The translations under genes and the position numbers were made by a program. Positions 8,080 through 15,811 of a DNA stretch of 20,763 nt are shown here, one piece after another. This stretch comes from Legionellaceae bacterium UBA6148. Its GTDB lineage: Bacteria > Pseudomonadota > Gammaproteobacteria > Legionellales > Legionellaceae. The notes below the pieces were generated by a model that saw only the letters and a list, made by a program, of their open reading frames with translations, searched no databases and was not told where the DNA came from. The stretch lies in assembly GCA_002423125.1 (NCBI GenBank), contig DIUW01000024.1:1-20763 (forward strand). The letters are read 5' to 3'. Each line of letters begins with the position of its first letter. Position 1 is the first letter of the stretch.

Positions 8080-8640
8080 ATGACCCTCCCAGGTAACATA
8101 AACGCTGTATATGAAAAATCAACCTGCCTTTTTACAACCAGTGACGTTGAGGCAGCTCTTGATAGAATGGCAAGCAGCATTCATGCACGATTACATGACA
8201 AAAATCCTGTCATTTTATGTGTAATGATTGGTGGATTGGTGCCGATGGGAAATTTACTTCCGCGACTTGATTTTCCCTTGGAAGTTGATTACGTTCACGC
8301 CACACGATATTGCGGTGAAATTCGCGGTGGGGAGTTAGAGTGGAAAGTTCGCCCTAGCCATAATCTAGCCAATCGTACTGTATTAGTGGTCGATGATATT
8401 CTTGATGGTGGCGTAACATTAGCGGCAATTATTGCTGAGGTGAAGGCAATGGGGGCGCTTGAAGTGTTTAGTGCTGTCCTGGTTGACAAGCATCATAATC
8501 GCGCAGAAAAAGGATTAAAAAATGCCGATTTTGTTGGGCTTGAGGTGGATGATCATTACATCTTTGGTTATGGGATGGATTATAATGAATATCTTCGTAA
8601 TGCGCCTGGAATTTTTGTTGTTGATCCTGAGCACGAATAA
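8080..8640 (+). CDS. hpt: hypoxanthine-guanine phosphoribosyltransferase
   Basis: A purine-salvage enzyme that transfers phosphoribosyl from PRPP to hypoxanthine or guanine, giving IMP or GMP. The PRPP-binding loop VLVVDDILDGGVTLAA is clear (D105-D106 and following, counted from 8080). Other family features are CVMIGGLVPMGNLL (PPi loop), VDYVHATRYCGE, AVLVDKHHNRA and DHYIFGYGMDYNEYLRN near the end. The 186-residue length matches Pseudomonas/Legionella-type Hpt. I favour the ATG at 8080, with AGGA six bases upstream; the ATG at 8074 almost touches that site. It follows the methyltransferase gene closely on the same strand and ends convergent with the next gene. Confidence 0.95.
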   Translation: MTLPGNINAVYEKSTCLFTTSDVEAALDRMASSIHARLHDKNPVILCVMIGGLVPMGNLLPRLDFPLEVDYVHATRYCGEIRGGELEWKVRPSHNLANRTVLVVDDILDGGVTLAAIIAEVKAMGALEVFSAVLVDKHHNRAEKGLKNADFVGLEVDDHYIFGYGMDYNEYLRNAPGIFVVDPEHE

Positions 8641-8654
8641 AAGCCGGCCGTGAC

Positions 8655-8690
8655 CACCGATCCGACCAGCGACTTGTGGTTGGATCGGTG
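8655..8690. terminator. hairpin between convergent genes, possible terminator
   Basis: A 14-bp stem (CACCGATCCGACCA with TGGTTGGATCGGTG, one G-T pair) encloses an 8-base loop. It lies between the stops of hpt and of the convergent gene ending at 8701. Neither side has a run of T, so it is not a textbook intrinsic terminator, though its position favours a role in ending or protecting transcripts. Confidence 0.5.
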
Positions 8691-8700
8691 AATTCCTGAA

Positions 8701-10449
8701 CTAACCTAAACGCGGATTGTTTTGTATCTCATCTATTTTTTTAGTGAGATCATCCTGCATGTTTTTTTCTCTAAAAAAAACACTTTCATGAGAAATTTTC
8801 GAAACATCACGCTTAGATATAGCCAATTGATCCTTTAATTCACGATCAATTTCGTCAATTGTAGTGCATGAACTCGTTTCTAATTTCTTTTTTAATCGGA
8901 TCGTAACTTCTTCTAGTTTTTCCGCCTCAAAAATAAATTTCCACTTATCAGGCACAAAAAATTGTTTAATGAATTCAGAATCGTGTTCACGAAAAGATCG
9001 AAATAATCCATGAAATTTTTGAGTGAACCAACTTTGATGCGTTCTGGTGTACTCCGACATACTATCATTCACTTTTAAAATAATAGAAAGAAGTTCCGCT
9101 TTTTTTACCATCAACGCAAGATTTTTGTCAGACGTCTCTTCAACATCGGCTATCGTAAATTCAATGGAATCGGCCTCTTTCTGGTCATTCAATTTACCAA
9201 TTTGTTTTTCCAGAATACGTTTTGTCATGGCTTGCATGTCAATGGGCGATGAAGAAGGAGCTTCAGGCCGCGTTGAAGTATCAACAGTCGGTGGCGCTAA
9301 AGTGGCGTGTGGTTTTTGAGGAGTCAAGTAAGGAACAAAACGTGCACCGGGTAAGCTTTGAATGCGAGTGAGTGTTGTACGTACTCCCCAGCGCAACCAT
9401 CCCCTAAAACCTCCCGTATTTTCTTCTGTTTGCGACGAAGGAGACGAGTTATCAAGTGTGGCTGGAGAACTATTTCCCTCTTTCGAAAAAGGGTGATTAC
9501 TCACTGTCGGTAATGATTTTTTTCTTTTTTCATCCGTAAGATAACATTCATATTCCTTAAAAACTTGATGCGCACCGTCTTCCTTTTCGCATAGCCGCAT
9601 AAATTTTTTAAAAATATCATCCATAGGCCTAACTCCACTAACGGCACGATTCCATTCATAAATAGATTTACATATACGAATATTTTCTAATACCGTGATG
9701 GTCTCGTCTAGACTCTGGCGAAGCTGCGTACGAATTTTTTCTGGTGAGTGAATCCGTGTCATCGCACTAAATTGTTGCGCCAATCGCTTTCCGATTTTTT
9801 CCTCAAATATTTTGCCTGCAATTGATAGAGGTCTGTCTGTAGTGCGATCATCACAAAAAACAGCAGAAGAGGGGATGGGGTGATTCAATACGAGCGCTAA
9901 TAATACGTCAAAACGACTTTCTTTTGTTACAGAAAGTAAGGGGATAAATTTAGAGTGTAATCGAGATAGATCAACTACTCGTTCATCATGATTCAAAATA
10001 AGAATAATATCTTGTTTAAGTGCTTCTGCGTGTGCAATAACGGTTGGTTTTTGATCAATCAGACCAGGTATTTTACCATAGAATAAAACATACATTCCGT
10101 TATTTATCGTGTTGCTTACAGCGCTGTTTTTTGACATCAATCGTTCATAAATAGTCAGATGATCATAATAGACTACAGCAACCAGCATATCTAATACCGA
10201 TACAATTTCCGGTAAAAAATTTTTTTCTTTATTCAGCCCATCAATTGGGCGCCCTAACTTTTTTTCAGCATTCTTGATATTTTGAGCGACTCCACGCAAC
10301 TCAAGTAGATTGCTACAAGCTTCCAGTTGAGCACCGTTTTTCGCCATTTCACTTATCGCAATTAGCTGAAAATTTTCAGCCGTGTGGGGTATCGATTTAA
10401 GCGCTTCAAGTTGGGTAGTTAGCTGCTCCGACCATTCTGTTAACGTCAT
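8701..10449 (-). CDS. unknown protein, 582 residues, effector-like
   Basis: I do not recognise the family. The protein is soluble, with no signal peptide or membrane helices. It has a helical N-terminal half starting MTLTEWSEQLTTQLEALKS, then a Ser/Thr/Pro-rich linker at about 320-410 (for example SSPATLDNSSPSSQTEEN and APSSSPIDMQ), then a charged helical C-terminal part likely to form coiled coils, ending in DDLTKKIDEIQNNPRLG. I start it at the ATG at 10449: the upstream in-frame ATG at 10485 overlaps a strong -10 box. Long, multi-region proteins of this kind with a flexible linker are common among Dot/Icm-type secreted effectors, but that role is only inference. It follows tag on the same strand. 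Confidence 0.7.
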   Translation of the reverse strand: MTLTEWSEQLTTQLEALKSIPHTAENFQLIAISEMAKNGAQLEACSNLLELRGVAQNIKNAEKKLGRPIDGLNKEKNFLPEIVSVLDMLVAVVYYDHLTIYERLMSKNSAVSNTINNGMYVLFYGKIPGLIDQKPTVIAHAEALKQDIILILNHDERVVDLSRLHSKFIPLLSVTKESRFDVLLALVLNHPIPSSAVFCDDRTTDRPLSIAGKIFEEKIGKRLAQQFSAMTRIHSPEKIRTQLRQSLDETITVLENIRICKSIYEWNRAVSGVRPMDDIFKKFMRLCEKEDGAHQVFKEYECYLTDEKRKKSLPTVSNHPFSKEGNSSPATLDNSSPSSQTEENTGGFRGWLRWGVRTTLTRIQSLPGARFVPYLTPQKPHATLAPPTVDTSTRPEAPSSSPIDMQAMTKRILEKQIGKLNDQKEADSIEFTIADVEETSDKNLALMVKKAELLSIILKVNDSMSEYTRTHQSWFTQKFHGLFRSFREHDSEFIKQFFVPDKWKFIFEAEKLEEVTIRLKKKLETSSCTTIDEIDRELKDQLAISKRDVSKISHESVFFREKNMQDDLTKKIDEIQNNPRLG

Positions 10450-10483
10450 TTTCTTTTCAATCCGGCATGCAAATAATATATAC

Positions 10484-10512
10484 ATTATAGTTCATTTCAG
10501 GGCTCATTGTAA
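10484..10512 (-). promoter_or_regulatory. predicted sigma-70 promoter for the 582-residue gene
   Basis: On the minus strand TATAAT (10484-10489) stands 17 bases after TTACAA (10507-10512). The -10 box is a perfect consensus and overlaps the in-frame ATG at 10485, which argues that translation begins at the ATG at 10449. The -35 box lies inside the last codons of tag, so this gene can be expressed independently of tag. Confidence 0.65.
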
Positions 10513-11070
10513 ATAATTACAACGAAAACATCCTTTGATGTGATCATCAACCATGCCGACAGCTTGCATGTAAGCATATATAATGGTTGGTCCAACAAAG
10601 CGCATGCCTCTTTTTTTCAGATCCTGTGATAATGCCTCCGATTCTTTTGTTTGTGTTGGAACATCTTGGAGTGATTCAGGGCGATTTATTTTAGGTTGGC
10701 CTTGAACGAACTGCCAGACGAAGGTATCAAACGTCCCAAAATCTTGTTGAATGTTTATAAAAACGTGTGCATTTTGGCGAGCAGAAAAGACTTTTAAACG
10801 ATTTCGAATAATGCCGGTGTTGGTTAATAACGTTTCTAATTCAGTATCACTCATATTTGATACGGCGATGGGGTTAAATTGTTTAAATGCTTCACGATAA
10901 CCTTCACGTCGTTTCAAAATAGTTTCCCAACTAAGCCCTGCTTGAGCACCTTCCAAGATCAGCATTTCAAAATGCTTTTGATCGTCATGTACGGGGATCC
11001 CCCATTCAGTATCGTGGTAGTGTTCGTAGTACGGTTTGTTTTGGCCAACCCAAGGGCAACGATTTTTCAT
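10504..11070 (-). CDS. tag: DNA-3-methyladenine glycosylase I
   Basis: A base-excision repair enzyme that removes 3-methyladenine from alkylated DNA. At 188 residues it matches E. coli Tag in length and almost throughout in pattern: RCPWVGQNKPYYEHYHDTEW at the start, FEMLILEGAQAGLSWETILK with the catalytic Glu in LEGAQAGLSW, TGIIRNRLK, and LKKRGMRFVGPTIIYAYMQA near the end. The zinc ligands seem kept: Cys5 and His19 in the N-terminus, and the C-terminal DDHIKGCFRC supplies His and Cys. The ATG at 11070 follows GAGGA at slightly long spacing. It lies 18 bases after the 900-residue gene on the same strand and immediately before the 582-residue gene, an unusual setting for a repair gene. Confidence 0.96.
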   Translation of the reverse strand: MKNRCPWVGQNKPYYEHYHDTEWGIPVHDDQKHFEMLILEGAQAGLSWETILKRREGYREAFKQFNPIAVSNMSDTELETLLTNTGIIRNRLKVFSARQNAHVFINIQQDFGTFDTFVWQFVQGQPKINRPESLQDVPTQTKESEALSQDLKKRGMRFVGPTIIYAYMQAVGMVDDHIKGCFRCNYLQ

Positions 11071-11088
11071 TAACTGATTGTCCTCATT

Positions 11089-13791
11089 TTAAAATTTTAC
11101 GAAAGTCACTGGCTCATGATCTTGGCTACTCGTGCCCAACGTCGGCGTTGGATGCGAGCCATTAGATTTAGAATTGTAACTCGCAACACACAGGAGCCGA
11201 GCAGATCGATCATGGGTGGTGCGTTTTGTCACAAGAGAAACGGAAACCGATGGTAACAACGGATCGGGTAACTCAGCAGCCCGCTTTGTATAAGGGGTAT
11301 GCGAAAAAAAATGATATCTTGGAAACTTAGTCAATCGAAAATGTTGCACACTGTTTTCGATTAACGCACGATCGGCCTGTTCGCTTTTCTCAACGCCCTG
11401 CCTCTCGAGAGCACGAGATTGCTCTTGCGCTTTATCGGCCTCCAGTAATTTAACCGCGGTCTTCATGCGGTTAGCCGTATTCAGTATCTGTTTGAATGCG
11501 GCAGCCTCTGTTTCTCCCAAGTTAAACCGAGAAGATGCTTCAAAAACAACCTGATATTCGCATTCTTTTGCAGTTTTAAAGTGCCTTTCGAGCACACTTA
11601 AACGTTGATTGAGATGCTGTAATGCTGTGCGTTTCAGTGATGAAAAGTGTTCATTAAATAGGCTAATTGTTTTCTGCGCTGTTTGTTGATATAAACCAAT
11701 AAAATCTTTTATCATTTTCTCTACAAGTAAGAGTCCTTTTCGCGACTGTAATTCCTCTTTCCTGTACTCAGAACGGTTATCGTCTTCTTTATTCAGCAAG
11801 CGCGCACATAATGGTTTAATTTGAGCATCATATTCTGATTTACAAGCTTCTAAATGATCTTGTTCACGTTGTGCTATGTCTGCAATCCAGCTCTCGATGC
11901 CTTCTTCGGAGGTATAGTAAGCCAACTGCCTTTCACGTTGTACTTGCAAATCCATCTTGATTTTATTGTGCTCATCAATAAACGCTCTCAACCATAACTG
12001 TCCGAACCGTTCTGCTTTTTTCTCCGAAGTTGTACAATAAATTTCCTCCATCAGACAGTAGCGTTGCATGATGGGGGGTAGAACTTCATTTAATATCCTT
12101 TCATGTAGCTTTTTAAGTAAATGCTCCAATTTTTTCCCACATATCGCAAGTTCGGCAAGCCATGCTTGTTCAAAAATCCCGGTTATTTTCATTTGGCTGA
12201 TCAGAGTTTGACGAGATCGTGGATGAGAAAAATTATTTTGATTCGTGATTAACCATCGATATCCCTGGTATAAAGAGAGGGTTTCTTTTGATAATACATG
12301 TTGCACGTCTCGTCTCTTAAATGTACGACTCATTTCTTTCAAAATACTCTCAACTTGATCCAATGAGGCTCGTGATAAAATAGATTCAGACAGCACATGA
12401 AGTTCATGCGTCTCAGGCAGCGCTAAGGCTGTGATTGCTTCCCCATAAAATTTATCAGGCCAGGTCATGGTTTGAGAAGCCGAATCAGGTGAGGTCATTA
12501 ATTTCTGAAGCAATGTCTGTAATACCTGCACGGTTGTTTGATCAATAAAGGCCGAAAATAGATAAGGAGCATCACGGAGGAGGTTGGTAATACAGTCCTC
12601 TGCTCGACAAATAGAGCAATTATATAAAAAAACGGGCGTTGATGTCTTTTCATCAACATAGATAATATAAGTATTCGATTCTTGAGTATCTTTATTTTCT
12701 ATGACAACACAGAGTCCAGAACCTTGATCAGCATGAAACTGTATCCTTCCTACTGTCGGTTTAATGATATCTTTGTCGTAATGAATCCCTGTTATCACGC
12801 CCCATTTGTCAATTGATGTAAACTCTCCATCGCGATCGGTTTGCGTATACCCCCCTTGAGAGATAACTTTATCAAATTGCCATGTCTGTTGATGTCCATT
12901 TATCTGTAATTGTAGTTCTTCACAATAAGTCAGATCGGGTTGAAGCGTATGGATTACATGTTGTGGACGTGTTAAAGAATATTGAGCGATTTTTTCTTTT
13001 GGACCATCTAGTGCTAATAAATTAGTTATTGCATCATAAATGAATGCACCCCTAACCTCAGTGATGCCTGTTGGATAATTAAACTCCCATAGATGTCCTT
13101 TTCGATGGTGTATATGAGGCTCCTCAGGATGGACTGTGTGGTAAGCAGCCGTAGACGTTTCGAGGCTCGCACCTTTCTTACTTATGTATTTTTCTAAAAA
13201 TTGACTTTGATTGGGCATTTTTTGAAAAAAAGTCTCCCCCATACCTCGAACGAACCCAAACTCCTCCTGTTTTGCGATCCTTTTCTGAACTAACAGTTCA
13301 AAGTCATTATACATGTGTACAATTTCAAAAGGGAAAACGTCATCAAGCGGTTTTCGCACCGCAGACGTATATTCCCAATTACCATTAGGGTGAGTGAGGC
13401 ATAGTCTACGCTCAACGACATGACCCGTCAGATCATAACGCTCTAAGAGTCGGAGCGTTTGTTTAATGTCAGGAGATGTATTGAAATCACTTTCTAAGAT
13501 AAGCTCAAATGGCCAAACAGAGTCATCATCCGCACGAATAAAAAAAATACCAGTAAAATCGGTGTTAAATTCTTTAGACTGCACCGTGCTTTGTTTTGTG
13601 AAAAATCGAGCATCCTCTGGATATTCGCCTCCAACTGCACAAGGGCGCTGTATGGATGCATTCTTTTCAACAGGCGTGGCTAATAAATCAGATTCGAATA
13701 AACACTGATACAACGATTGCTTAAATTGACCGGAATGCAATAAGGATAAACTTTCGTCCCAGCAGTTGCTGATAATAGGTGTTGATGGCAT
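11089..13791 (-). CDS. unknown large protein, 900 residues, effector-like
   Basis: I do not recognise the family. No signal peptide or membrane helix is seen. Residues about 1-420 look beta-rich and mixed (for example HLWEFNYPTGITEVRGAFIY and DKWGVITGIHYDKD), and include a Cys cluster CSICRAEDC at 392-400 that could bind metal. Residues about 540-800 are strongly helical and charged, with coiled-coil character (QVQRERQLAYYTSEEG, RSEYRKEELQSRKG, EADKAQEQSRALERQG). The last 60 or so residues are low in structure and rich in Ser, Thr and Pro. Size, modular build and disordered tail fit a secreted effector of an intracellular bacterium, but no motif proves it. The start ATG at 13791 has only a poor Shine-Dalgarno. 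It runs into tag after 18 bases. Confidence 0.75.
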   Translation of the reverse strand: MPSTPIISNCWDESLSLLHSGQFKQSLYQCLFESDLLATPVEKNASIQRPCAVGGEYPEDARFFTKQSTVQSKEFNTDFTGIFFIRADDDSVWPFELILESDFNTSPDIKQTLRLLERYDLTGHVVERRLCLTHPNGNWEYTSAVRKPLDDVFPFEIVHMYNDFELLVQKRIAKQEEFGFVRGMGETFFQKMPNQSQFLEKYISKKGASLETSTAAYHTVHPEEPHIHHRKGHLWEFNYPTGITEVRGAFIYDAITNLLALDGPKEKIAQYSLTRPQHVIHTLQPDLTYCEELQLQINGHQQTWQFDKVISQGGYTQTDRDGEFTSIDKWGVITGIHYDKDIIKPTVGRIQFHADQGSGLCVVIENKDTQESNTYIIYVDEKTSTPVFLYNCSICRAEDCITNLLRDAPYLFSAFIDQTTVQVLQTLLQKLMTSPDSASQTMTWPDKFYGEAITALALPETHELHVLSESILSRASLDQVESILKEMSRTFKRRDVQHVLSKETLSLYQGYRWLITNQNNFSHPRSRQTLISQMKITGIFEQAWLAELAICGKKLEHLLKKLHERILNEVLPPIMQRYCLMEEIYCTTSEKKAERFGQLWLRAFIDEHNKIKMDLQVQRERQLAYYTSEEGIESWIADIAQREQDHLEACKSEYDAQIKPLCARLLNKEDDNRSEYRKEELQSRKGLLLVEKMIKDFIGLYQQTAQKTISLFNEHFSSLKRTALQHLNQRLSVLERHFKTAKECEYQVVFEASSRFNLGETEAAAFKQILNTANRMKTAVKLLEADKAQEQSRALERQGVEKSEQADRALIENSVQHFRLTKFPRYHFFSHTPYTKRAAELPDPLLPSVSVSLVTKRTTHDRSARLLCVASYNSKSNGSHPTPTLGTSSQDHEPVTFVKF

Positions 13792-13918
13792 TTAAATTAA
13801 TCCAAATGATTTCAAATGACCTGATTGTTTCATATTTTTTATTTCAGATCAAGGTATCAACAAATTATTCAGCGACATATATTTACACTTTGCTCGATTA
13901 ATGATAACATGGATGAAG
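13792..13918. other. divergent intergenic region left of the hairpin element
   Basis: AT-rich spacer upstream of the leftward 900-residue gene. I see no convincing promoter hexamers or tandem regulatory boxes of the PmrA type (two spaced TTAAT), and no supportable ORF. The hairpin element begins at 13919. Confidence 0.35.
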
Positions 13919-14084
13919 TTATACTTCGCGCGGTCATAATTTGTGGTTTTTTACGACGTTATTTTTGTGCACATTTAACGTTTAAAACGCAGCGCAATAG
14001 CAGGTCTATTGTCAAGTTTTAAACGTTAAATGTGCGCGAAAAGAACAAGTCAAAAACCGCAAATTGTGACCGCGCGAAGTATAA
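13919..14084. repeat. 166-bp hairpin element (MITE-like)
   Basis: The segment is a nearly continuous inverted repeat. The outer 18 bases (TTATACTTCGCGCGGTCA, 13919-13936) are perfectly matched at 14067-14084. An inner 20-base block (GCACATTTAACGTTTAAAAC, 13969-13988) is perfectly matched at 14016-14035. The apex CAATAG...CTATTG closes the stem. The parts between are imperfectly paired. There is no coding capacity that I trust. Size, ends and lack of a gene fit a miniature inverted-repeat element. It separates the divergent 900-residue gene and Fic gene. Confidence 0.85.
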
Positions 14085-14148
14085 TCCAATAATCATTGAA
14101 TCTCGCACGATGATCCTCATAGATTCATAACAAAATTAAGGTAAAAAT

Positions 14149-15585
14149 ATGTTAAATCAATTCATCTATCTTTTTCTAACCGATCTTTGCAGAGTGCCAT
14201 TTCAACACGATTATAAAAGTTATGCTGAAACAGAACCTGGATATGGGGCCTCTATGTTGCAAGCTTACCTTACAGCATTTAACACCAAAAAAGATGGAAA
14301 AATAACTGAAGATTTAATCAAAAATATTCATGAATCAGCTATGAGATTCGCTCCCGCTTTAAATCCCGGCCAGTATAAAAATAATTGGAATAACTTTTCA
14401 ATTGCTCCTTATTGCAAGCACGATTTAAAAAATAAAGTTTATGAAATTCCAACCTTTACTGTAACTGAAACAGGAATGAAAGAGTTTATAGGTTATTGGA
14501 TGACAAATGATCACTTCGCTGGTCATGTATTGGCCTTTGAACCCACGAGTGAAGACAATCCGCATAGTTTTGCATTTGAACATCACCCTGAAGGTATAGC
14601 CGCTCACCATGTGATAGGCAGTACAAATTCATCTACATATAAGATAGTTGGTATCGAAGAAGGCCTTAAATTGATTAATCAATTATTACTTAAATTTGAA
14701 TATCAATGCGATGTAAACACTATGACTCACGTATCGCAGGAAGAATTGCGAAAGGTTATATCCTTTAGAATGCAAGATCTTATTACCCGTTATGATAATG
14801 AAATAAAACAAGCTCAGTCGGAGGATGAAAAATTAACAGCAATTGTTCACTTTGTACAACACATGGAGCAATTACATCCTTTTGCGGATGGTAACATCAG
14901 AACGGCTTATATCCTCCTTAATAAATTACTTCGTGACCATGGTTTCTCTTTGACTGTATTGATGAATCCTAATAGCCTTGATGGTTTTTCAACAGCTGAA
15001 TTAGTTCAAATGGTTAAACAGGGACAAGCTCATTATCAACAAATCACCCAGCATAAAAATGGGAATTTAACGCTTTTAGCACCAGCAGAAATGTCTGAAA
15101 CACTCAGGTCAATTACCTGCTATCCTCAGGAACTTCATGACATAAACGACCAAAAACTAATATCCTCTTTTATCAATAGCGTGATTAAAGATAATCCCGA
15201 AAGTTTGGTTAATAATCGATACTGTTTCTTGTCCGATAAAGTCTCTTCCGAAGCCTCTTTATTGCTCGAACAATTATCGTTGATAATGGACGTCAAAGAT
15301 AAAAAAAATGAAGCATTTATTTTAGCAATAAATAGTGGAAAATACAGTTTGGCACTACGTAAAGCCTGTTCCGAACATAAAATTGAAGTGATTCAAACGC
15401 TCTTAAAGTTTCATTCCACTTTGCCCATGAACTTAAGTGAAAAATCATCTAATGGCAATACTGCTTGTGATTGGCTAAAAATGAATAATGCTCTTAGCTC
15501 TGATGAAAAAAAATTAATTGAAAGTAATATATTATCACTAACTCCCCACGTCGTCCCGAGCGCAACGAGCAGGGCTACCTCATGA
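14149..15585 (+). CDS. Fic-domain protein with ankyrin-like C-terminus, likely effector
   Basis: A 478-residue protein whose centre holds a Fic motif, HPFADGNIRTAY at 243-254, with the flanking helices expected of the fold (AIVHFVQHMEQL before, ILLNKLLRDHGFSL after). Fic enzymes transfer AMP or related groups from nucleotides or CDP-choline onto target proteins. His243, Phe245, Asp247, Gly248, Asn249 and Arg251 are kept, but the last Arg of HxFx(D/E)GNxRxxR is Tyr254. Residues about 385-450 contain ankyrin-like units (ALRKACSEHKIEVIQTLLKF, then NGNTACDWLKMNNA). Fic plus ankyrin recalls Legionella AnkX, in the same order, though homology beyond architecture is not shown. AAGG precedes the ATG by seven bases. 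The last 14 codons and the stop come from the direct repeat at 15541, so the original C-terminus may be lost. Confidence 0.8.
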   Translation: MLNQFIYLFLTDLCRVPFQHDYKSYAETEPGYGASMLQAYLTAFNTKKDGKITEDLIKNIHESAMRFAPALNPGQYKNNWNNFSIAPYCKHDLKNKVYEIPTFTVTETGMKEFIGYWMTNDHFAGHVLAFEPTSEDNPHSFAFEHHPEGIAAHHVIGSTNSSTYKIVGIEEGLKLINQLLLKFEYQCDVNTMTHVSQEELRKVISFRMQDLITRYDNEIKQAQSEDEKLTAIVHFVQHMEQLHPFADGNIRTAYILLNKLLRDHGFSLTVLMNPNSLDGFSTAELVQMVKQGQAHYQQITQHKNGNLTLLAPAEMSETLRSITCYPQELHDINDQKLISSFINSVIKDNPESLVNNRYCFLSDKVSSEASLLLEQLSLIMDVKDKKNEAFILAINSGKYSLALRKACSEHKIEVIQTLLKFHSTLPMNLSEKSSNGNTACDWLKMNNALSSDEKKLIESNILSLTPHVVPSATSRATS

Positions 15586-15797
15586 TGTTGCTTAATAATT
15601 GATCATTGATTGAAGGGGCAAAAACCGGGCAAGGGCACGAAAGTAGAATGGCGTTACGGTTATGAGAATCAGGGAGTAGGGCGCTTATACCTCCCATTCT
15701 CATACTCCCGTAGTTTTAACTCATCCAACAACGTGATCTCATCCATCCGTTTTTTGGCCAATATCGTTGGTTGTTGACCGCTCATTACTCCTTTCTG
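15541..15797. repeat. direct repeat copy 1 (deletion derivative)
   Basis: Bases 15541-15787 match 18974-19220 with four single-base differences and no gaps. From 15783 to 15797 the sequence (cattactcctttctg) instead matches 20461-20475, the start region of the 452-residue gene. Copy 1 therefore looks like a duplicate of that gene's two ends with 1245 bases removed between two catta pentamers. It joins the 3' end of the Fic gene to the 3' end of the pilin gene. Near the mini-ORF stop a bulged hairpin can form (15664-15701). Confidence 0.9.
15669..15785 (-). pseudogene. 38-residue in-frame deletion remnant of the 452-residue gene
   Basis: The reading frame begins with an ATG next to AGAAAGGAG and encodes MSGQQPTILAKKRMDEITLL followed by the same 18-residue tail as the 452-residue protein, then TGA. 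It is exactly the first ATG of the full gene fused in frame to its last 37 codons. GGAG lies only two bases from the ATG, because the second, better-spaced ATG of the full gene was deleted, so translation is probably weak. It starts 27 bases past the pilin stop on the same strand and could be carried on the pilin transcript. It may be a dead remnant or a small expressed peptide that equals the full protein's C-terminus. Confidence 0.7.
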
Positions 15798-15811
15798 CGT
15801 GGATCAAATAT

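Noticed and set aside
13825..14022. 65-codon plus-strand reading frame upstream of the Fic gene
   Set aside because: It runs through one arm and the apex of the hairpin element, has no ribosome binding site, and its content follows the repeat, so it is not a credible gene.
15664..15701. Hairpin at the stop of the remnant and its parent as an intrinsic terminator
   Set aside because: The stem is bulged and no T-run follows on either strand, so I only mention it in the repeat entry.
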